Of a stretch of 64,000 bases of DNA, positions 17,535 to 26,871 are shown in pieces. How positions within the stretch are numbered: the first letter of the stretch is position 1; the number at the start of each line of letters is the position of its first letter. Below the pieces are notes generated by a model. That model searched no databases, was not told the DNA's origin, and saw only the letters and a program-made list of their open reading frames with translations. The DNA is from Candidatus Sulfuritelmatomonas gaucii (GTDB taxonomy: Bacteria; Acidobacteriota; Terriglobia; Terriglobales; Acidobacteriaceae): assembly GCA_900290245.1 (NCBI GenBank), contig OKRB01000118.1:25554-89553 (forward strand). The letters run 5' to 3'. The translations under genes were made by a program, and so were the position numbers.

Positions 17535-18353
17535 CTATTTCGCCTGTTGCGCGGCAATCGGGCCCAGCAGGGGAATAGAAAACTCGCGGTGGTTGTACGC
17601 CTGATACATGGCATACAACCAGAGCGCGAACATGCCCAGAGAGATCAGCAGCCTTATGGGGAACGTGAGCAGCGCGATCCACCCGCTGAAATGGATGAGG
17701 ATGCTGACCGCGACGCTCCACACCACGCTGAATGCGATACACGCAACGCTGTAGACGATGGATTGCATGGCGTGAAAACGAACAAACCGGTCCTGCTTGT
17801 AGGGATCGAGCACAAGGAAGATGACCCCCGTAATCGGGCCCAGCAGATACGAAAGCGCCGCGGCCTGGCTTGAACTCAGGCCGGAACTCGCAGAGGACGA
17901 TGCGCCTTGTGCTGCCACGGGAGCAGCATTGACCGGTGCCCAGCCGGAGCTGGAGGAGTTTCCTGCGGCTACATTCGGCGCAGCGTTTGTCTGTACCCAG
18001 CCGGTGGCAGGCGCAGCGCCTGGAGGAGTAGCGGGAAGATCGACTCTCATGAAAGCTGTCCCGGGTGTTGCGTTCATCGGCGGTGGCGCAGGGGGTGCGC
18101 TGGGAACCGGTGTCCATCCAGTATTCGAAACAGAATTCGCGGCGGGAGCGGCTGAACCGCCGACCGGCGACGGCGCCGGGGTTGGAGCAGCGACCGAGGG
18201 CGTCGGCACGGGTGTCCAATGCGCACCAGCGGCGCTCGCCCCGAAGACTTCCGGCGGCGGCGTGGGCGAAGCCGGAGCGACGACATTCCCGCAGCTTCCG
18301 CAGAACCTGGCTTCGGGCGATATGGCTTGACCGCAGTTTGGACATGATGCCAT
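17535..18353 (-). CDS. Zinc-ribbon plus DUF4870-like (Tic20-type) membrane protein
   Basis: A 272-residue protein. A four-cysteine zinc ribbon at residues 4-21 (CPNCGQAISPEARFCGSCG) is followed by about 135 residues of Pro/Ala/Ser-rich linker. The linker contains repeats of GWTPV/GWAPV-type sequence (WTPVPTPS, WTPVPSAP, WVQTNAAP, WAPVNAAP). The C-terminus is a three- to four-helix DUF4870-like domain with LSYLLGPITGVIFLVLDPYK and RFHAMQSIVYSVACIAFSVV. I chose the ATG at 18353 because AAGGAGAG lies about 8 bases upstream; the frame extends to 18392. It is 100 bp downstream of the OmpA/zinc-ribbon gene, which shares the N-terminal ribbon design, so the two probably work in the same membrane. 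Confidence 0.8.
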   Translation of the reverse strand: MASCPNCGQAISPEARFCGSCGNVVAPASPTPPPEVFGASAAGAHWTPVPTPSVAAPTPAPSPVGGSAAPAANSVSNTGWTPVPSAPPAPPPMNATPGTAFMRVDLPATPPGAAPATGWVQTNAAPNVAAGNSSSSGWAPVNAAPVAAQGASSSASSGLSSSQAAALSYLLGPITGVIFLVLDPYKQDRFVRFHAMQSIVYSVACIAFSVVWSVAVSILIHFSGWIALLTFPIRLLISLGMFALWLYAMYQAYNHREFSIPLLGPIAAQQAK

Positions 18354-18453
18354 GACAGTCTCTCCTTCTTTTTTCACTACACATTGGTCCATCGCTGCTA
18401 ACTTTTTGCGGCGTGCGTTGAGCGCGATCGCGCGACCACCGTGGAGGCCGCAA

Positions 18454-20241
18454 TCAATCGCGCACCAACTCGACGCGTCGATTCAGGGCCCGCCCTTCGG
18501 GTGTGTCGTTTGTCGCTTTGGGCTGGGTTGCGCCAAATCCTTTCGCCGTCAGGCGATCGGAAGCGATGCCATACCCGGAGACAAGGGATGCCATAACCCC
18601 CTGCGCCCGCTGGTCCGAGAGGTTCAGGTTATAAGCATCGCCGCCGACGTTGTCGGTATAGCCTTCAATTTGAAGTTTCCAGTTCGGATTGTCTTTGAGC
18701 GCCTGAGCGATTTCTTTCAGTACCGGAGCGGATTCCGGCCGGGGCGTGCCCTTGTCGAAGTCAAAGTAGATGCCGTAAATCTCCGCGCGTCCCGTTTGGG
18801 CAAGCTGCTGCTCAACTTCTTTTTTCTCGGGGAAGGTGATTTTCACGTACGTTACGTGGAACGGCGAGTTGAGGACTTTCAGGTTGAGGACAAGCGGATT
18901 GGCGATGTCGTCGAGCACCCAGAGTTCGAACGTCTGAGTTCCAAGGGTTCCCTTGACATGGAGAGTGGGCAGGTCCTTCTTCTCTCCGTTCACAATAATC
19001 GAGTAAGGAACGTCGCTTGTCTCAACACGCGAAAGCGTACCCTTACCGAAAGAGCTCAAGTCGTAACCCCCGGCCGGGTCGTTATTCGCTTCGTAGAAGG
19101 TGAGCGTAGCCGGACGACCGGCCTTGATGTCGGAAAAAACGGCGCGAGACATGGTGAACATGGTTGCGCCTGGAATCGTATTCGGTGTCGACGTACCGAA
19201 CGCCGCTTCGTATTCGCGCGCGTTCAACAGGTCGGCCGTACAGAGGTTTCGCACACTTGGCGCAGTATTGCCCACCAATCGCTTTCCCATCACCTGAATT
19301 GAATTGCCGGCGATGGAATTGACAGTCGTGAGTATCTCAACATCCGGCTGGTCTGCGCGGGGGGTCCAGACATCGGTGAGCGTCAGGCCAACTTCGAGTG
19401 GAATGGAAGCTGACGAAGTATCTTTCAAGTAAGAGACGAGTGCCTTCTGATTCGCGGGGGGACAAGTCCTGGCAGGACGCTTCTCTACGTCGGTGCCAGC
19501 TGCGCCCTGCAAGCTATGACCGAGGGATGCAAGCAGCTTCGCCAAATCGGGGGAACTTCCCGATTGCCCCTGCCCGAGTGCCTGAAGGATTTTTCCCAGG
19601 TCCTGACCGCTTCCCGACTGGCCCTGGCCCGCCTGGCTGAGTGCTCCGAGAAGCTTTCCCAGGTCCGGGCTGCTTCCGGGTTGGCCCTGACCGCTGGCTC
19701 CCGTAGTCGCCTGGGCGAGGGCTTTTTTGTATGACTGCTCCAACTGCTCCGCTTTTTTCTTGATCCTGTAGCCGATATAAATGCCAGCTCCCACCACGCC
19801 GCCCACGATCAAGAAAAAGACGACCATGACGGAAATCAAGATCTTGGCGACGGTGTGCTTGTTTTTCTGCGGCTGAATGGGAGCCGAAGGCATGACAGCG
19901 ACGGCGGGAGTGAATGACGATGTTGCAGCCGAACCGGCTGCGCCGCTCCCCATATTTGGGAGGGGGACGGGTTGAAAGCCCGATGCTGCCGCGACGGTAC
20001 CGTCCTGGCCGCTAGGTTGATTTGCTGCCGCAGAACCGGCATCCGGAGGGGCTGCCGGCTCAACGCGATTCCCGCAAGCTTCGCAAAACCGCAGATCCGG
20101 TTTGAGCTCGGCGCCACACTTCCCGCAGAAGTGCTTTTCGACAACGGGCGCCTCAGCCTGACTGCGCCGCGCGCCACACCTGGTGCAGAACACTTCATGC
20201 TCGCCCAGCGCCGCGCCACATTGATTGCAAGAACCAGCCAT
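18454..20241 (-). CDS. OmpA-domain protein with N-terminal double zinc ribbon
   Basis: A 595-residue protein of unusual design. Two four-Cys zinc ribbons lie at residues 5-22 and 39-56, then a low-complexity linker and one membrane helix at about 132-157 (ILISVMVVFFLIVGGVVGAG). A Gly/Gln/Ser-rich segment follows with three copies of a unit of about 21 residues (GQGQSGSSPDLAKLLASL type), then a beta-rich domain, and a C-terminal OmpA peptidoglycan-binding domain (IYFDFDKGTPRPES, then LQIEGYTDNVGG, then GRALNRRVELVR). The ribbons should be cytoplasmic and the OmpA domain periplasmic. I chose the ATG at 20241 because AGGAGAG lies close upstream; the frame extends to 20289. Confidence 0.85.
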   Translation of the reverse strand: MAGSCNQCGAALGEHEVFCTRCGARRSQAEAPVVEKHFCGKCGAELKPDLRFCEACGNRVEPAAPPDAGSAAANQPSGQDGTVAAASGFQPVPLPNMGSGAAGSAATSSFTPAVAVMPSAPIQPQKNKHTVAKILISVMVVFFLIVGGVVGAGIYIGYRIKKKAEQLEQSYKKALAQATTGASGQGQPGSSPDLGKLLGALSQAGQGQSGSGQDLGKILQALGQGQSGSSPDLAKLLASLGHSLQGAAGTDVEKRPARTCPPANQKALVSYLKDTSSASIPLEVGLTLTDVWTPRADQPDVEILTTVNSIAGNSIQVMGKRLVGNTAPSVRNLCTADLLNAREYEAAFGTSTPNTIPGATMFTMSRAVFSDIKAGRPATLTFYEANNDPAGGYDLSSFGKGTLSRVETSDVPYSIIVNGEKKDLPTLHVKGTLGTQTFELWVLDDIANPLVLNLKVLNSPFHVTYVKITFPEKKEVEQQLAQTGRAEIYGIYFDFDKGTPRPESAPVLKEIAQALKDNPNWKLQIEGYTDNVGGDAYNLNLSDQRAQGVMASLVSGYGIASDRLTAKGFGATQPKATNDTPEGRALNRRVELVRD

Positions 20242-20397
20242 CGTAATCTCTCCTGCTTCACTCGTCATTTCTGAATCGTTTGCCCGCAAATCGCCGAGCC
20301 AGGCCCCGCGAACGCGCAGTTTTTCGTGCAGAGGTGAACCGCTGCCGGCTTCGCCCGTGAATGGAGCACGGAATTCGCAGGCCTTGGTCCAGAGGAA

Positions 20398-21942
20398 TCA
20401 TTTCGGCCCGCAGACGTCACTGTCCGGAACCCTCCATGTTTTGGCGCTATGGAACCACTCGACGGTAGGGGAACTTGCGGTGATTGCAAGAACCTGAGCA
20501 TCGGCCCCCGCCTGCGCATACGAATTGAAATGCGTGACCTTGCAAGGCACCAGACTGAGGGGGCCAGAAGCGGCGTAGTCGAACTCTTCGACGAGCTGGA
20601 CGTAGGCTCCGCCGTTGATCTTGAAGAAGTCACCCGGCCCCGGTTGGCTCGATAATTTTTTGGAAAAAAGTTTCTGTTGGAGCCTTTGGAACCACGACCA
20701 GGATGTGATGGTCTCGGGCAGGAGCTGAGTGAGCGCTTCCTTAAAGCTGTCGGTGCCGAAGGAGACGGAAATCTTTGGCGCATTCACTGCCAGGACGATG
20801 CCATGCGCCGCCAGAGACGAAGAAGTTGTGTTCTGCACGTTGGGGTTGGCCTGCATGTTGCCGGTCGTGGAACTTTGCGATCCATGGATGATCAGTCCGC
20901 CTGCGCCGTCATAATCGAGATTGAAGCCGCCGGAGGCAGCATCGTGCGGTGTTCCGAAGCCGGGCTTGAAAATGAGGTTCACGTTGATCTGGAACAGGAA
21001 TGGCAGCCCATACACATCAATCACGGTCTTGGCCACAGGGGGCAAGGCGAGCCGGGACTCGCCAATACCAAGATTCTGCCCCGCCGTCAAAGCAGCCCAG
21101 GTAACCTGCAGACTGCCTTGAAGGGGAGTGCTGTATTGAAAGTCCTGCATCTTGCCGCCCTTGATGTTGGCGTCGAATGCGCTGGACACGTGGTTCACCT
21201 TTCCAGTGGCGGTAACTTTAGCTTTTAGGCCTCCCAGGTCCTTTGTGGCCGATATCGTAAGAGTCAGGCCGTCTCCTGCCCGCGTCCCGCTCGCTTCGAA
21301 CTCCCAATTGTCCACCTTGCCGGCCGCATGCATGCCATAAGAAGCAGGTGATGTATCCGCGTAAGCCACAACCGGACCCTTCAACCAGTCGGTCAGATTG
21401 GCGAGGAGGGCTCTCGGGGCAGGCGGCGGATAGACTGCCGCCTGGGGGCTGTCGGCAAACAGCGGAGCCGTGAATTTAATATGTCCGTCCTGGATGAAAT
21501 CAGTGAGCGATACATCGTCAGTGATGAGCCCGATTTGCGAGCCTTGCTTCTCGACGTCGACGATCTTGCGAACACCCAGATGTTCCAGCAAAAGCACCTT
21601 GCCCGCGGTCAAGCCTTGCAGGCGCGGGTCAGACGAATCAAAAACCATGGCGCTTCCGTCAGGACTGACGGCGCGCAGCGTCTTTTGAACGGTGGGAAAA
21701 TCGATTCGCACGGTGTTGGGGGTGTAGGTCACGTCGTACACGGCATCGCGCGGCGCGTAAAACTGCGACGGCGCCGGGGTTGCTGCTGCGCCCGCTCCTG
21801 GGCCACCCGGCGCGGAGCTTGTGGCTGCGCTTGCCGGCGGGCTGCTCGGCGCATTCTTGGCTGAACACCCCGAACAGGAGGAGAGACAAAGGACTACGCC
21901 TGTGACCGGGAGGGCCAACAACACCTGATGAATTCGGCGCAT
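20398..21942 (-). CDS. Secreted lipoprotein of unknown function (514 aa)
   Basis: A lipoprotein signal MRRIHQVLLALPVTGVVLCL followed by SSCSGCSAK, where the first or second Cys is lipidated, then a Pro/Ala/Ser-rich tether of about 40 residues and roughly 450 residues of mostly beta-strand sequence. Segments such as VRKIVDVEKQGSQIGLITDD and FQINVNLIFKPGFGTPHDAA suggest a large beta-sandwich or solenoid. I recognise no enzyme motif. The open frame runs to 22089, but the ATG at 21942 has GAGGTG upstream and gives a clean signal peptide. It lies between the OmpA gene and another secreted protein on the same strand. Confidence 0.75.
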   Translation of the reverse strand: MRRIHQVLLALPVTGVVLCLSSCSGCSAKNAPSSPPASAATSSAPGGPGAGAAATPAPSQFYAPRDAVYDVTYTPNTVRIDFPTVQKTLRAVSPDGSAMVFDSSDPRLQGLTAGKVLLLEHLGVRKIVDVEKQGSQIGLITDDVSLTDFIQDGHIKFTAPLFADSPQAAVYPPPAPRALLANLTDWLKGPVVAYADTSPASYGMHAAGKVDNWEFEASGTRAGDGLTLTISATKDLGGLKAKVTATGKVNHVSSAFDANIKGGKMQDFQYSTPLQGSLQVTWAALTAGQNLGIGESRLALPPVAKTVIDVYGLPFLFQINVNLIFKPGFGTPHDAASGGFNLDYDGAGGLIIHGSQSSTTGNMQANPNVQNTTSSSLAAHGIVLAVNAPKISVSFGTDSFKEALTQLLPETITSWSWFQRLQQKLFSKKLSSQPGPGDFFKINGGAYVQLVEEFDYAASGPLSLVPCKVTHFNSYAQAGADAQVLAITASSPTVEWFHSAKTWRVPDSDVCGPK

Positions 21943-22085
21943 ATGTACACCTCGAACCAACCGGCTAATACGCCAAGACGGGCTGCGGCGAATCTCAAGA
22001 GGCGAGGTGTGGCATTCAGTTCCGCAATACCCCGCCATTCGAATTGAGCGATTGCCCGCCTTGATCGCGATTCTCTCCGGCGCAA

Positions 22086-23156
22086 TCAATGCGCATCCAT
22101 GGCTACTTCAAACGACCACACGGCGCTGAACATCAGCCCCGCGCCTTGTCCGCGCGACGCGTCCGCTCCAGAGATCTTCATGTTCTTCGAGACGGGCCGG
22201 AGCACCACCGCGTATTCTCCCGGCAAGATGGGCGCCTGTGGGAAAACATTGTAATTGCCTTCGCCGGTCTTCTCAAGGTTCACCTGTACAGGATCCTCAA
22301 CGAATGCGGAATAGATCTCCCAGTCGGCGGCGATGTCAGAGCGCGCATCTTCTTTGCCTTGCGCCGCTCCCACGAGCCGGCAGGAGTTCTGCGCGGGTGT
22401 CAGCTTCACAATCCGCGGCGCGAAGTCATCGGGGTTGACCCCTGGAGCCTTGGCAAAGCTCACGCCGAACTTGGGCGTGGCCGTATGCAACACGTTCGAC
22501 GAGGCCGCACCAGGAATTCCCCAAACATAGGTTGTGGTCTGTGGCCGGCGGCCCAGAAGCCCGCTGACAATGCCTCCCGTTTGGAGAACGGCGGCACCGC
22601 CGATGCCGCTATTCATGTGTGTGGCCGTGTCCCATGCCGCATCGCTGACTCCCGCCTGCATTCCTTGAGTTAACGCGGAATCTCCGACCAGGCTGCCCAG
22701 TGAATGCGGCTTGATCTTCGACTCTTCGAGCTGCGTCTTTTCAATAGGCAGCACCTGCGGCGATGGGGACGAAACGACTGCGACGGATGGCATCTCCCAT
22801 CTCGCCTGCGACGTGGATGCAGGGGCCTGACCGCCACCGGCGTTCGCATTTGCCGCAGGGGCAGAGCTTCCGGCCGTATTGCCGGCTTGCTGGGCGGCGA
22901 TGATCGCCTTCATCTCATCTGGAGTTACGCCGGCCTGGTTCAACTTGATCAATGCGTCTGCCGAAATGTCGTAGCTCGGAGGACTCGACTGGATCGCCCC
23001 AATGATCACCGATTCGGGCAATCCGGCTTTAACCAGCTGCACCACGCCATCATTTGTCATCGACTTTTGTGGTTGCTGAGCCACCAGCATCGCGCTAAGT
23101 AGCATCGGGACCAACAGACGCGTCGCGGCCCGTGGCCAGCGGTTCAATGTAAGCAT
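22086..23156 (-). CDS. Secreted protein with N-terminal 'NDGVVQLVKAGLPESVI' domain
   Basis: A 356-residue protein with a Sec signal (ATRLLVPMLLSAMLVAQQPQ). Residues 33-88 hold a short helical domain, NDGVVQLVKAGLPESVIIGA, that recurs at the N-terminus of many acidobacterial secreted proteins, followed by a Gly/Ala linker. The rest is beta-rich and includes APILPGEYAVVLRPVSKN, a segment common in proteins with an envelope-exposed beta-sandwich. GGAGGT lies 9 bases before the ATG. It is the first gene of a four-gene minus-strand series (this gene, lipoprotein, OmpA/zinc-ribbon, DUF4870) and is divergent from the wHTH-TPR regulator. Function unknown. Confidence 0.7.
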   Translation of the reverse strand: MLTLNRWPRAATRLLVPMLLSAMLVAQQPQKSMTNDGVVQLVKAGLPESVIIGAIQSSPPSYDISADALIKLNQAGVTPDEMKAIIAAQQAGNTAGSSAPAANANAGGGQAPASTSQARWEMPSVAVVSSPSPQVLPIEKTQLEESKIKPHSLGSLVGDSALTQGMQAGVSDAAWDTATHMNSGIGGAAVLQTGGIVSGLLGRRPQTTTYVWGIPGAASSNVLHTATPKFGVSFAKAPGVNPDDFAPRIVKLTPAQNSCRLVGAAQGKEDARSDIAADWEIYSAFVEDPVQVNLEKTGEGNYNVFPQAPILPGEYAVVLRPVSKNMKISGADASRGQGAGLMFSAVWSFEVAMDAH

Positions 23157-23555
23157 GTTCCTGTACCTCCGAGAACGACTTCGTAATTGGGGGAAGGCCG
23201 AAGTATTTCAGCGGCGCAACGCCATCCAGAGGCTGCACGCAAGCAGGATCAGCGCTGTCCACAGGATGACCCGCGATGCTGTGGACCAACGGAAGCCCTT
23301 CATCTTTCTCACCACCCGATTCCCCAAATCATCGATTCACACCGCGGGGTTGGGTCAGTCTCTTCCCAATGCGATCCGGTTCGGCAGCCTCATTTCGAGA
23401 GGTAGCATGCGGCAGGTTGACCCGAAGGTCAAAGGAACTAAATATTAACTGTTGCCTGACCACGCAAACCATTTGGATATAGCTAGTTATAGCAATAGCT
23501 GACTTGTCTTGAAACGCGTGCTATGATTCGATTCACTATCTATTCGGGAGGACGT
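23157..23555. other. Divergent intergenic region
   Basis: About 400 bp between two divergently transcribed genes. The only open frames are short and lack ribosome-binding sites. The right-hand part (23440-23520) is clearly AT-richer than its surroundings (TAAATATTAACTG, then ATATAGCTAGTTATAGC), as expected of a promoter for the regulator gene, but I could not place a convincing -35/-10 pair. Confidence 0.5.
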
Positions 23556-26399
23556 ATGGGGTCGGCCATATCTCCCGGGACCATCTTTCGATTTGGCTTG
23601 TTTGAGGCGGACGGCGCTCGTCACACGCTGACCCGCAAAGGTGTGCGCGTCAGAATCCAGGATCAGCCCTTCCGCGTTCTCATGCTGCTTTTGGAAAACG
23701 CGGGAGAGCTTGTTACCCGGGAGGAGCTTTGCAAAAGGCTCTGGCCGGAAGGAACCCACGTTGATTTCGACGGCAGCCTGAACGTCATTCTTAAGAAGCT
23801 GCGCGCGGCAATCGACGATGACTCCGACAATCGGCGCTTCATCGAGACGGTTCCGCGGCGGGGATATCGTTTCATCGCGCCAGTGGCGGTTGTGAGCGCT
23901 CAAAGCACGGTTGCCGGGAACGTGGCCGAGGCACCCTTGACGGCAGCATTTTTGCGCACGCCGTCGACAGGATCCTTGAGCTTTCGCTCGCCTGTGTTGC
24001 GCAGCTACCTGTTCGCCGTCGTCGCTCTGCTGGCCGCGATCGGAGTGGCATGGGTAGCATTGCACCGGAGACATTCTGTAGGACTGCCGCTGCAGGTGAG
24101 TGCGCAAGCTCCGACGCGAAGATCGGTCGCGGTGCTTGGATTCAGCAATCTCTCAGGACGGGACGCAGATACATGGTTGTCCACTGCGTTTGCCGAAATG
24201 TTGCAAACGGAATTATCGGCAGGCGAGGAACTCCGCCTGGTTTCAGGAGAGGAAGTGGCGAACTATCACTCCTCATCGCCTTGGCCGGAAACTGGCACGG
24301 TGGACGAAAGCACGGCCCGGCGCATCGGCGGGGCGTTGAATACGGACCTGCTGGTGCTGGGCTCGTACACCACGACACGGGCGCAAGTCAGGCTGGACGT
24401 GCGACTCCAGGATGCGAGGAGCGGCGAAATCCTGAAAGAAACAGCCGCGATTGGCGAGACAGAAGATCTCTTTCACATTGTTTCCCGGGTTGGGGGCGTC
24501 CTGAGACAGGCATTGGGAGTTCCTGAACTCGCAACCTCCGATGAGACGGTGGTGCTGGCATCGTTGCCGGCGGGACGTGAAGCGGCCAGATTCTACTCGT
24601 TGGGGCTTGCCAAGTTGCGCGAGTCCGATTCACTGGCGGCGAAAGATCTGCTGCAACAGGCTTGCATTGCGGATCCAGGGTTTGCGCTGGCCCATCTGAT
24701 GCTGGCACGCGCCTGGGCTGGACTTGGATACGAACGGAACGCGAGAGAGGAAACGAAGAAGGCGCTGCAACTCTCGACCAATCTGCCGCGCGTGCAGCAG
24801 TTACTCGTGCAGGCAGGGTATTACGACAGCATGGCCGATCACGAGAAAGCGGCATCCGCATATCGCGTGCTGTTTGAATTGTCTCCGGACAACATCGAGT
24901 ACGGATTGCAACTCGCGCAAGCGCAGGATGCGGCCGGTCATGACAGCCAGGCGGCAGCGACACTGTCTCAGCTTCGGCGCCTGCCGCAGCCAGCCTCGGA
25001 CGATCCGCGCATCGATTTGCTTGATGCACGCTTCGGAACGACCAGCATTCCCGCGCGCCTGGTATTGATCGAACGCGCCGAACGCAAGGCGGCGGAGCAG
25101 GGCAAAAAGCTGATCTACGCCCGGGCGCGACAGGACGAATGCCGAACGTTGAATTACAGCGAACATCCCGATCGAGCTTTGCCCGCATGCGAAGAGGCCT
25201 ACGATGCTTTTCTCGCCGCCGGAAACCGCATGATGGCGGCGGACACGCTTCGCTTGATTGGAGACATGCGGGGGAGCCTGAGCCAGTTGGAGCCAGCCAT
25301 TGCGACTTACCAGCAGGCGCTCGAGATGCTTGAAGGGCTTGGTGAACATTACAAAACCGGCGCGGTCATGAACAACATGGCGATCAATTTTGAGAATGAG
25401 GGTAAGCTCGATCGCGCCGAGCAGTTGTACCGCCAGGCGAAAGTCAATTTCGAAGAAGCTGGAGACAAGGGCGATACGGCAACAGCGCTCGGCAATATTG
25501 CCGATCTGCTCTTTCTTCGGGGCAAGCTGACGGCGGCAGAGACGATGTACGAGCAAGCACGGGCAATCGAGAATTCTCTGGACCGCAGCGATCCGACCTA
25601 TCTACTGTCTCGATCTTCCGATCTGGCCCTGGTGCAAGGGCGGGTGCAGGACGCGCATCGCTTTGCGCAACAGGCGGTCGACGCAGGCCGCCAGGACCAG
25701 GGAGCTTATGGATACTGGACAGCGGCGATGCTCAGTTTAGGAGAAGCGTTGAAGGCCGAAGGGAATCTGGAGGGCGCTCGTCAGCAATATATGCAGGCTC
25801 TCGAAATTCGACAGAAGCTAAACTCGCCCGGCCTGATTCAAGAGAGCCAGGCGGAGTTGGCCGATCTTGACCTTGACGAAAACCGCGCTGACGCGGCAGA
25901 ACATTTGCTCGGCCCTGTTATCGACGAATTTGAAAAAGAAAAAGCGGATCCAGCCGCAGCCAGCGCCTATACCAATCTCAGTCGAGCTTTGCTCATGCGC
26001 GGCAAGTTTGATGATGCGCACAACGCGCTTCAACGCGCCAGGGAGTTCACTCAGAATAACCCCGACCCCGCCCTGAGATTGCCCATCTCCATTCAGAACG
26101 CACGCATCACGATGGCGCTCGCGGCGAGAAGTAAAGACCGTTCGAGCCTGGATGCGGCGCGAACGGAGCTTCGTTCCGCCATCGCAAGCGCGAAAGAACT
26201 TGGTTACTACGAACTTGAGTGCGAAGCTCGCCTCGCGCTTGGAGAACTTGATGCACAATACAATCCCGGAGACGGCCACTCCCAACTCGCCTCGGTCGCC
26301 GCAGAGACTCGGCGCCACGGCATGGTATTGCTGGCGCAAAGGGCGGAGGAAGTGCTTAATCATTCAAATATGATCGTCGCCTCGGCTTCGCCGCGTTGA
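23556..26399 (+). CDS. CadC-like transcriptional regulator: winged helix, membrane helix, TPR domain
   Basis: A 947-residue protein. Residues about 5-105 form an OmpR/PhoB-type winged helix: FRVLMLLLENAGELVTREEL, then LNVILKKLRAAIDDD and the wing RRFIETVPRRGYRFIAPV. A membrane helix (YLFAVVALLAAIGVAWVAL) lies near residue 160. A domain beginning RRSVAVLGFSNLSGR (FlgO/adenylate-cyclase-associated type) follows, then about 600 residues of TPR repeats. Such proteins bind DNA on the cytoplasmic side and sense something outside through the repeats. I chose the ATG at 23556 for its GGGAGG site; an earlier ATG at 23523 lacks one. Divergence from the secreted-protein operon makes that operon a possible target (inference). 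Confidence 0.88.
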   Translation: MGSAISPGTIFRFGLFEADGARHTLTRKGVRVRIQDQPFRVLMLLLENAGELVTREELCKRLWPEGTHVDFDGSLNVILKKLRAAIDDDSDNRRFIETVPRRGYRFIAPVAVVSAQSTVAGNVAEAPLTAAFLRTPSTGSLSFRSPVLRSYLFAVVALLAAIGVAWVALHRRHSVGLPLQVSAQAPTRRSVAVLGFSNLSGRDADTWLSTAFAEMLQTELSAGEELRLVSGEEVANYHSSSPWPETGTVDESTARRIGGALNTDLLVLGSYTTTRAQVRLDVRLQDARSGEILKETAAIGETEDLFHIVSRVGGVLRQALGVPELATSDETVVLASLPAGREAARFYSLGLAKLRESDSLAAKDLLQQACIADPGFALAHLMLARAWAGLGYERNAREETKKALQLSTNLPRVQQLLVQAGYYDSMADHEKAASAYRVLFELSPDNIEYGLQLAQAQDAAGHDSQAAATLSQLRRLPQPASDDPRIDLLDARFGTTSIPARLVLIERAERKAAEQGKKLIYARARQDECRTLNYSEHPDRALPACEEAYDAFLAAGNRMMAADTLRLIGDMRGSLSQLEPAIATYQQALEMLEGLGEHYKTGAVMNNMAINFENEGKLDRAEQLYRQAKVNFEEAGDKGDTATALGNIADLLFLRGKLTAAETMYEQARAIENSLDRSDPTYLLSRSSDLALVQGRVQDAHRFAQQAVDAGRQDQGAYGYWTAAMLSLGEALKAEGNLEGARQQYMQALEIRQKLNSPGLIQESQAELADLDLDENRADAAEHLLGPVIDEFEKEKADPAAASAYTNLSRALLMRGKFDDAHNALQRAREFTQNNPDPALRLPISIQNARITMALAARSKDRSSLDAARTELRSAIASAKELGYYELECEARLALGELDAQYNPGDGHSQLASVAAETRRHGMVLLAQRAEEVLNHSNMIVASASPR

Positions 26400-26871
26400 T
26401 GATGATCGGAGTCCTGCCAAAAGGCGAACCTGGGTCGAACAAATCGAACGATAATTATTGAACTGTCAAGTGTTGCCAACAGGCCAAACCACTCGTCGAA
26501 AGAGTTCCGGATGGTTGCTCGCCAACCCTTCCCCAACTGGAATGGGAGATCGTAAAGAAGTTGGGCTGGAGGTCCGGCTGAAGCTCCGTAATCGCGCTGC
26601 CGATGGCTGTTCCGTTCAACACTGTCCGCTCAAAACCAGGGTTCCAGAACCGGTGCAGTTGTTCACGCCGAGAGTTGCGGCCGATTTGCAAAAGAAGTAT
26701 TTTGGGGCGCAAAAGAGTCGGAGCAGTAGACATCAGCGACCACGACTCAAAGAGCCAATCCTGATTTCAGCGACGCGGATGAGTGCCCGATGAGCGACAG
26801 GAATAGAACACAGACACTCAACGATGGTGCTCGCGCATGACGGCGGCTGTCTCGCCTCAAGGTTTCCTCCG
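26400..26871. other. Intergenic stretch, nothing recognised
   Basis: Between the 3' ends of two convergent genes. Two overlapping opposite-strand frames of about 100 codons exist (26455-26793) but neither has a ribosome-binding site or a recognisable motif, and their composition is Arg/Ser/Leu-rich like other shadow frames. I see no terminator hairpin. Confidence 0.4.
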
